NCBI GenBank assembly: GCA_018676275.1
Contig: JABHFC010000150.1
Coordinates: 1-18,600 of the forward strand
DNA: 18,600 nucleotides
Direction: 5' to 3'
Source of the DNA: Gammaproteobacteria bacterium
GTDB taxonomy: Bacteria; Pseudomonadota; Gammaproteobacteria; Eutrophobiales; Eutrophobiaceae
Made by a program: the position numbers and the translations under genes
The notes under the pieces: model-generated
Told to the model about the DNA's origin: nothing
The model's database searches: none
What the model saw: the letters and a program-made list of their open reading frames with translations, nothing else
In this document: piece after piece, positions 14,097 through 18,600 of the stretch
Position numbering within the stretch: the first letter of the stretch is position 1
Layout of the letters: each line of letters starts with the position of its first letter

Positions 14097-17029
14097 GTGC
14101 TTCCTTAAACAGCATGCGCCTTTTGCAGTCCACAGGGCTATATCTGGATCGAAGTAAAACAATTTCTTTCCAATTCAATGGACAAAGCTTTCAAGGGTTT
14201 CAAGGAGATACTATCGCAAGTGCCCTGGCTGCAAATAATTGTAAATTACTTTCGCGTTCGTTTAAGTACCATCGCCCTCGGGGCATCTTGAGTATGTCTG
14301 GCCAGGACAGTAATACTCTAGTTCAGATTGGTGATGAACCCAATGTCAGAGCAGATACTCGAGCTATTGAAGAAGGTATGCAGGTTCAAGCTCAGAATGT
14401 TATCGGCAGTCTGGAAAAAGATTATGGTAGTTTGATTGGATTGATTGGTCGCTTCCTGCCAGTGGGTTTTTATTATAAGGCTTTTTATAAACCAAAAGGC
14501 GCATGGCGATATTGGGAGAAGTTGATTCGACGCATGGCTGGGCTCGGTAAAATCGACCCTGGTTCAGAAATTGAGTACACGGATAAACAATATCGTTTCA
14601 CGGATGTGACAGTGATAGGTGGCGGTCCAGCAGGTTTGAGCGCGGCACTGGAGGCAGCAGATAATGGCGCAACAGTAATATTGATTGAAGAGAATCCGAT
14701 TCTGGGTGGGTCGCTGAATTATGCACGTTTTAAAACTGATCGCGATCAGGTTTACAGGATAAGAAATGAGCTGGTAGAGCGCGTAAGCAGTCACTCGAAT
14801 ATAGAAGTGTTAACACAAGCGCAATGTGGCGGCTGGTTTGAAGATAACTGGCTATCTATCCTGACGCCGGGACGATTGTTCAAGCTTCGTTCGAAGGCCG
14901 TCGTTATTGCCTCGGGTTCTTTTGAGCAACCAGCAGTATTTCGAAATAACGATTTGCCGGGTGTGATGTTGGGGTCGGCCGCACAGCGACTGATCCGTTT
15001 GTATGGCGTTAAACCCGGTCAGAGCGCAGTCGTCATGACGGCGAATGAAGATGGTTATGGTGTTGCGCTTGACTTGCTCGATGCAGGCGTTGCCGTCGCC
15101 GCTTTGATTGACATGCGTGAACAAATATCTTTAAGCGACTTGAGTCAGGCTGTTGTTGCTAAAAAAATAGAGGTTTTGAATGGACACACCATTTATGAGG
15201 CTTTGCCAGTAGCGGGTAATCGAGGTATTAGAGGTGTGAAAGTTGCTGCTATTTCTGGAGAAGGGAAAGTAGTGGATGAAACTCGCACGATTGATTGTGA
15301 CCTCGCATGTATTAGCGTTGGTTATACACCAGCCGCGCAATTGATTTGTCATTTTGGTGGACGTCTCATCTATGATGAGTCTATTTCCATGCTAAAGCTG
15401 GATGGCATGCCAAAACATGGAGATAAGTGTAAAGCAATTGCAGCGGGTTCTTTGAATACGGTCTTCGATTTACAACAAGTTCTGGCCGACGGTAAAAACG
15501 CAGGCGGGTCAGCTGTTGCGATAGCCGGAATTGGTGTGAAACCTGCGCTGGGGCAGAAGCTACTATCATCAGCAGTTGAACAGAATCATCCTTGGCCGAT
15601 TTTCAGTCATCCACAAGGGAAAGAGTTTGTTGATTTCGATGAAGATTTGCAGATACATGATATCGAACAGGCAGTAGCAGAAGGCTACGAAGATCTTAAT
15701 TTAGTTAAACGATATTCAACGGTTGTCATGGGACCGTCTCAGGGCCGTCAATCTGCCTTGAATAATTTACGTATTGCTACAAAAGCAGCTGGTAATCCAT
15801 TGCAAGGCTTAAGCATAACAACACAGCGTCCACCATTCCATCCCGAGCCAATACAGTTACTTGCTGGACGCTCATTTCAACCAGTTCGCCGCACTGCGAT
15901 TCATCATCGACATATTGAACTCGGTGCACAAATGATGCCGGCGGGTAACTGGTTACGACCTGCCTATTATGGTTTACCCGAACAGAGTGAAAATGCGGTT
16001 GAGCAAGAAGCATTAGCAATACGCAACGGGGTAGGGCTGATTGATGTGTCTACATTGGGTAAATTGGAGATACGCGGGACAGACGCAGCGGAATTTTTGA
16101 ACCGCATGTATACTTTCTCTTATCTCAAACAGCCTGTTGACCGTCTGCGTTACGCACTTATGCTAGATGAGACTGGCGTTATTATTGACGATGGTATTGC
16201 AGCACGTTTAAGTGAAAATCATTTCTATGTTTCCACTACGTCAGGTGGTTCGGATAGCGTTTACCGAAGTATGTTGCATTGGAATGCACAATGGAGATTG
16301 GATGTTGATATAACAAATGTCACTAGTGCTTATGCCGGAATTAGTATTGCAGGGCCTGGTTCACGAGATGTATTGCAGGAACTAAATTGTGACGTTGATC
16401 TTAGTGCAGATGCGTTTACTTATTCGGAAGTACGTCGTGGACAACTCAATGGAATAGCTGCATGCCTGTTAAGGGTGGGTTTTGTAGGTGAGTTAGGTTG
16501 GGAAATACACGTGCCATCAAGTCAGGCGAGATATCTGTGGGATATTCTATTAGAAACGGGGCAAAAATACGGTTGCAGACCGGTAGGTGTCGAAGCACAA
16601 CGTTTATTAAGATTGGAAAAAGGACATATTATTGTTGGCCAGGATACTGATGGTCTGACAGTACCAGAAGAGGCTGCAATGTCCTGGGCTATTGCAAAAA
16701 AGAAACCGTTCCATATTGGCAAGCGTAGCGTTGAGATTCTAGCCAATAAAAAACAAACACGTCGTCTAGTTGGTTTTACCTTGCCAAAAAAATCAGTATT
16801 ACCACAAGAATCAAATTTGACCCTGAAAGATGATCATATCGTCGGTCGTATTACCTCGGTTGCTCGATCTTCCACATTAAATGAAATAATTGGTCTGGCT
16901 TATGTGCACCCTGAACAAAGTGACGTTGGCACATCATTCGATATTAAGTTATCTAATGGTAACCGACTAAGTACCAAAGTTGTGGCTTTACCTTTTTATG
17001 ATCCAAATGGGAAGAGGCAAGAAATATAG
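14093..17029 (+). CDS. mgdC: N-methylglutamate dehydrogenase subunit C (sarcosine oxidase alpha-like)
   Basis: A 978-residue SoxA-family subunit. Domains in order: an N-terminal ferredoxin-like fold at about 24-100 (GDTIASALAANNCKLLSRSF, KYHRPRG) lacking an iron-sulfur cysteine set; an NAD-binding Rossmann region beginning at 171 (VTVIGGGPAGLSAALEA) with a second half around IASGSFEQPAVFRNNDLPGV; a linking helical segment ending near VVMGPSQGRQSALNNLRIAT; and a GcvT-like folate-binding domain from about 605 to the end (ALAIRNGVGLIDVSTLGKLE, LRVGFVGELGWEIHVP, VEAQRLLRLEKGHIIVGQDT). The last would accept the methyl-derived carbon on tetrahydrofolate. It starts within the mgdB stop, and its stop shares one base with the mgdD GTG. 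Length and order match heterotetrameric SoxA; the mgs and gmaS genes upstream argue for N-methylglutamate over sarcosine. Confidence 0.91.
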   Translation: MSASLNSMRLLQSTGLYLDRSKTISFQFNGQSFQGFQGDTIASALAANNCKLLSRSFKYHRPRGILSMSGQDSNTLVQIGDEPNVRADTRAIEEGMQVQAQNVIGSLEKDYGSLIGLIGRFLPVGFYYKAFYKPKGAWRYWEKLIRRMAGLGKIDPGSEIEYTDKQYRFTDVTVIGGGPAGLSAALEAADNGATVILIEENPILGGSLNYARFKTDRDQVYRIRNELVERVSSHSNIEVLTQAQCGGWFEDNWLSILTPGRLFKLRSKAVVIASGSFEQPAVFRNNDLPGVMLGSAAQRLIRLYGVKPGQSAVVMTANEDGYGVALDLLDAGVAVAALIDMREQISLSDLSQAVVAKKIEVLNGHTIYEALPVAGNRGIRGVKVAAISGEGKVVDETRTIDCDLACISVGYTPAAQLICHFGGRLIYDESISMLKLDGMPKHGDKCKAIAAGSLNTVFDLQQVLADGKNAGGSAVAIAGIGVKPALGQKLLSSAVEQNHPWPIFSHPQGKEFVDFDEDLQIHDIEQAVAEGYEDLNLVKRYSTVVMGPSQGRQSALNNLRIATKAAGNPLQGLSITTQRPPFHPEPIQLLAGRSFQPVRRTAIHHRHIELGAQMMPAGNWLRPAYYGLPEQSENAVEQEALAIRNGVGLIDVSTLGKLEIRGTDAAEFLNRMYTFSYLKQPVDRLRYALMLDETGVIIDDGIAARLSENHFYVSTTSGGSDSVYRSMLHWNAQWRLDVDITNVTSAYAGISIAGPGSRDVLQELNCDVDLSADAFTYSEVRRGQLNGIAACLLRVGFVGELGWEIHVPSSQARYLWDILLETGQKYGCRPVGVEAQRLLRLEKGHIIVGQDTDGLTVPEEAAMSWAIAKKKPFHIGKRSVEILANKKQTRRLVGFTLPKKSVLPQESNLTLKDDHIVGRITSVARSSTLNEIIGLAYVHPEQSDVGTSFDIKLSNGNRLSTKVVALPFYDPNGKRQEI

Positions 17030-17718
17030 TGATTAAACAAAGTCCTGTTGCTCATAAGTTTTCTGAAACCGAATATGAATTCGGAGATATAAATGCTTAT
17101 CAAGTTCCGTTAATAAAACGTGAAGAGAAAGGTAATAAGGCCGAAAATGAGCTTGTATCTCTCTGTGACATGAGTAGTTTAAACAGAGCTGGATTTCGAG
17201 GTGCTGATCTTGTTCGATGGCTAGACGAAAATCATAAAATGAATGCTCCTGAGATCAACCATGCAATAGAAGTTGAATCAGGCCATATCATCGCCAGGCT
17301 GTCGCACACAGAAATCATTGTTATGCAGGATATTCTGATTAAAGAAGATAATAACTCGACTTTCATTAGTAAGTTGAATTCAGGGTTTAGCATAGAAAAT
17401 GAAACTGATATTTATTGTTTACCTCGACAGGACAGTCATGCTCATTTCGTTTTAACGGGAGAAAGTTGCCCGGAGCTATTTTCGAAAATATGTGCTGTTG
17501 ATTTGAGTAAGGCAAAGTTTTTGAATATGAATGTAGTACAAACTTCGATGGCTCGTTCAAATGTCATCATTATCCGTCGTGATTTAGCCGACATCCCATC
17601 ATATAACATATTAATAGACACATCGTTTGCAGAGTTCTTATGGGATTGCTTACTGGATGCGATGAAGGAATTTAACGGTAGCGTTGTAGGTTGCACTTCA
17701 GTCTTAGAATTGAAATAG
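17029..17718 (+). CDS. mgdD: N-methylglutamate dehydrogenase subunit D (sarcosine oxidase gamma-like)
   Basis: A 229-residue SoxG-family subunit with a small GcvT-like fold. Features are LVSLCDMSSLNRAGFRGADLVRWL near the N-terminus, a central segment with LPRQDSHAHFVLTGESCPEL, and the C-terminal SYNILIDTSFAEFLWDCLLDAM, typical of SoxG. It is expected to form the fourth subunit of the cytoplasmic dehydrogenase, packed against MgdC. GTG start at 17029 overlaps the mgdC TAG by one base, with GAAGAGG about 11 nt upstream. It is the least conserved subunit in such operons, so the call relies partly on position. The gene ends 63 nt from the convergent SMR transporter; no strong terminator was found in that gap, only a short GACTG-a-CAGTC dyad. 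Confidence 0.87.
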   Translation: MIKQSPVAHKFSETEYEFGDINAYQVPLIKREEKGNKAENELVSLCDMSSLNRAGFRGADLVRWLDENHKMNAPEINHAIEVESGHIIARLSHTEIIVMQDILIKEDNNSTFISKLNSGFSIENETDIYCLPRQDSHAHFVLTGESCPELFSKICAVDLSKAKFLNMNVVQTSMARSNVIIIRRDLADIPSYNILIDTSFAEFLWDCLLDAMKEFNGSVVGCTSVLELK

Positions 17719-17781
17719 CGAGATAACAAGACTGACAGTCCAGCAGTAAACCTGGAGTGAGATCGGGTTTTGACAGAATGC

Positions 17782-18117
17782 TTACTGATTTAGTGTTTTG
17801 GAAAATAAATGTATTACAACTACTCCAGCAATAATCATCAGCATACCCAGAATCGCCGGGGTATCCGGGATTTCTTTGTAGAAGTAGGTTGCCAGTAACG
17901 TCACTACCACCACACCAATGCCTGTCCATATGGCATAGGCGATGCCAATGGGAAATGTTCTAAGCGCCAGCGCTAGGCAATAGAAAGATATAATATATCC
18001 ACCAATCACGAATAAGCTTGGTCCCAGCTTGGTGAATTCCTCGGATGCTTTCAAGGCACTGGTTGCAGCTACTTCAGCTACTATGGCAATTGCCAGGTAT
18101 AAATAAGAAATATTCAC
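17782..18117 (-). CDS. Small multidrug resistance (EmrE-like) transporter
   Basis: A 111-residue inner-membrane protein with four hydrophobic helices (about 4-22, 33-51, 58-80, 87-105). The SMR hallmark Glu15 lies in IAIVAEVAATSALKASEEFT, and the signature PIGIAYAIWTGIGVVVVTLL and PAILGMLMIIAGVVVIHL segments align with EmrE. It functions as a proton-coupled antiparallel dimer exporting quaternary ammonium or other cations; the IAYAIWTG pattern looks closer to the Qac/EmrE type than to guanidinium exporters, but substrate cannot be assigned. It uses a GTG start (18115-18117) without a clear ribosome site. It is convergent with mgdD, so not co-transcribed with the methylamine genes. The 81 nt to prpE contain only AT-rich sequence. 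Confidence 0.88.
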   Translation of the reverse strand: MNISYLYLAIAIVAEVAATSALKASEEFTKLGPSLFVIGGYIISFYCLALALRTFPIGIAYAIWTGIGVVVVTLLATYFYKEIPDTPAILGMLMIIAGVVVIHLFSKTLNQ

Positions 18118-18198
18118 AATGGCTAAAAACCTGTTTTCTGGCGAAACAATAAAATAATTATTGCCTCATGAGTTATTTAAAAATGTAAAAAATTGATT

Positions 18199-18600
18199 TC
18201 ACGAAGGATAAGTAAGTACGTTTTCTATTTCTTTAAGAATGGCCGGGTCGTCAATTGTTGCTGGAAGTTTGTACTCTTCGCCGTCGGCGATTTTTTTCAT
18301 CGTTGCTCGCAAGATTTTGCCGGAACGCGTTTTGGGTAATCTGTTTACAATCAGTACTTTCTTGAATGAAGCAACAGGTCCTATGCTGTCACGCACCAGT
18401 TGAATTATTTCAGCCGTGATATTGTGATTGTTAGAAGTTCCTGCATAGAGTACAGCGAAGCCCATCGGGAGTTGGCCCTTAAGTTCATCTCGTATTCCTA
18501 TAACCGCACATTCCGCTACATCCGGGTGCGAGGTGATTACTTCTTCTATGCCGCCAGTGGAAAGACGATGTCCTGCCACATTAATGATATCGTCCGTGCG
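18199..18600 (-). CDS. prpE: Propionyl-CoA synthetase-like acyl-CoA ligase, C-terminal part (cut by window edge)
   Basis: The last 133 residues of an AMP-forming short-chain acyl-CoA synthetase, continuing beyond the right edge in frame (first codon at 18600). The C-terminal lid domain begins with RTDDIINVAGHRLSTGGIEE, followed by HPDVAECAVIGIRDELKGQ and the conserved LPKTRSGKILRATMK containing the catalytic lysine that is acetylated in this family. ELKGQLPMGFAVL and the tail resemble PrpE (propionyl-CoA synthetase) more than acetyl-CoA synthetase; that choice is by motif recollection, and an acetoacetyl- or butyryl-type relative is possible. Activates propionate with ATP and CoA in the cytoplasm. 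Same strand as the SMR gene, 81 nt upstream of it, possibly co-transcribed. Confidence 0.82.
   Translation of the reverse strand, partial: RTDDIINVAGHRLSTGGIEEVITSHPDVAECAVIGIRDELKGQLPMGFAVLYAGTSNNHNITAEIIQLVRDSIGPVASFKKVLIVNRLPKTRSGKILRATMKKIADGEEYKLPATIDDPAILKEIENVLTYPS

Noticed and set aside
14564..16746. Several minus-strand open frames of 60-90 codons inside mgdC
   Set aside because: All are antisense shadows of a continuous SoxA-family gene without motifs or ribosome sites of their own.
12562..17718. Annotation of the four-gene set as heterotetrameric sarcosine oxidase soxBDAG
   Set aside because: The families are the same, but adjacent mgsABC and gmaS, and no glyA or other glycine-betaine/sarcosine genes, favour N-methylglutamate dehydrogenase. 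Sarcosine as a side substrate is not excluded.
17719..17781. Bidirectional terminator between mgdD and the SMR gene
   Set aside because: Only a 5-bp dyad (GACTG-a-CAGTC) and no T or A run; too weak to call.
1..18600. CRISPR arrays, insertion sequences or integrase genes
   Set aside because: No regularly spaced long repeats, terminal inverted repeats with a transposase, or recombinase-like proteins were seen.

Overview
The window reads as a chromosomal stretch from a heterotrophic proteobacterium, most likely a gammaproteobacterium of moderate GC. This rests on protein family resemblances, a tRNA-Arg fragment with an encoded CCA end, and frequent GTG/TTG starts with Shine-Dalgarno sites; it is an inference, since no rRNA or marker gene is present. 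No transposase, integrase or CRISPR array is visible.

Left part (1-6956), mixed catabolic genes. A minus-strand pair encodes an enoyl-CoA hydratase/isomerase of the hydroxycinnamoyl-CoA hydratase-lyase type (627-1454) followed by an AMP-forming acyl-CoA ligase cut by the window edge (1-586). Its upstream region carries helically phased short repeats. Next come a carboxymuconolactone-decarboxylase-family protein (1658-2107, minus), a divergent amidase (2442-3842, plus), and a minus-strand operon running from a secreted SnoaL/NTF2-like protein (6387-6875) to a periplasmic PQQ dehydrogenase with an N-terminal cytochrome c domain (4208-6352) and a small cupin (3872-4180). A good sigma70-type promoter (6922-6951) lies ahead of that operon.

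Junction (6957-7006). A 50-nt fragment matches the 3' two-thirds of a tRNA-Arg(CCU), from the anticodon stem to CCA, and its 5' part is missing. This is the usual footprint of an integrative element at a tRNA gene. By geometry, the integrated DNA would be on the right, the side carrying the methylamine cluster.

Right part (7007-17718), the indirect (N-methylglutamate) methylamine pathway. An XRE-cupin regulator (7195-7815) precedes mgsABC (N-methylglutamate synthase: class-II amidotransferase, GXGXG and FMN-domain subunits, 8021-10947) and gmaS (gamma-glutamylmethylamide synthetase, 10996-12303). After a structured intergenic region come mgdABCD (N-methylglutamate dehydrogenase, sarcosine-oxidase-like, 12562-17718). 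Together they would convert methylamine plus glutamate to gamma-glutamylmethylamide, transfer the methylamino group to 2-oxoglutarate giving N-methylglutamate, and oxidise that back to glutamate, releasing the methyl carbon as formaldehyde or methylene-tetrahydrofolate. The two halves look like separate transcription units. No methylamine transporter or formaldehyde-oxidising gene is in the window. Sequence oddities are an MgdB lacking two of the four expected zinc ligands and an MgsC lacking the glutamate-synthase iron-sulfur cysteines.

Right edge. A convergent small multidrug resistance (EmrE-like) transporter (17782-18117) and the C-terminal end of a propionyl-CoA-synthetase-like enzyme (18199-18600) are on the minus strand.
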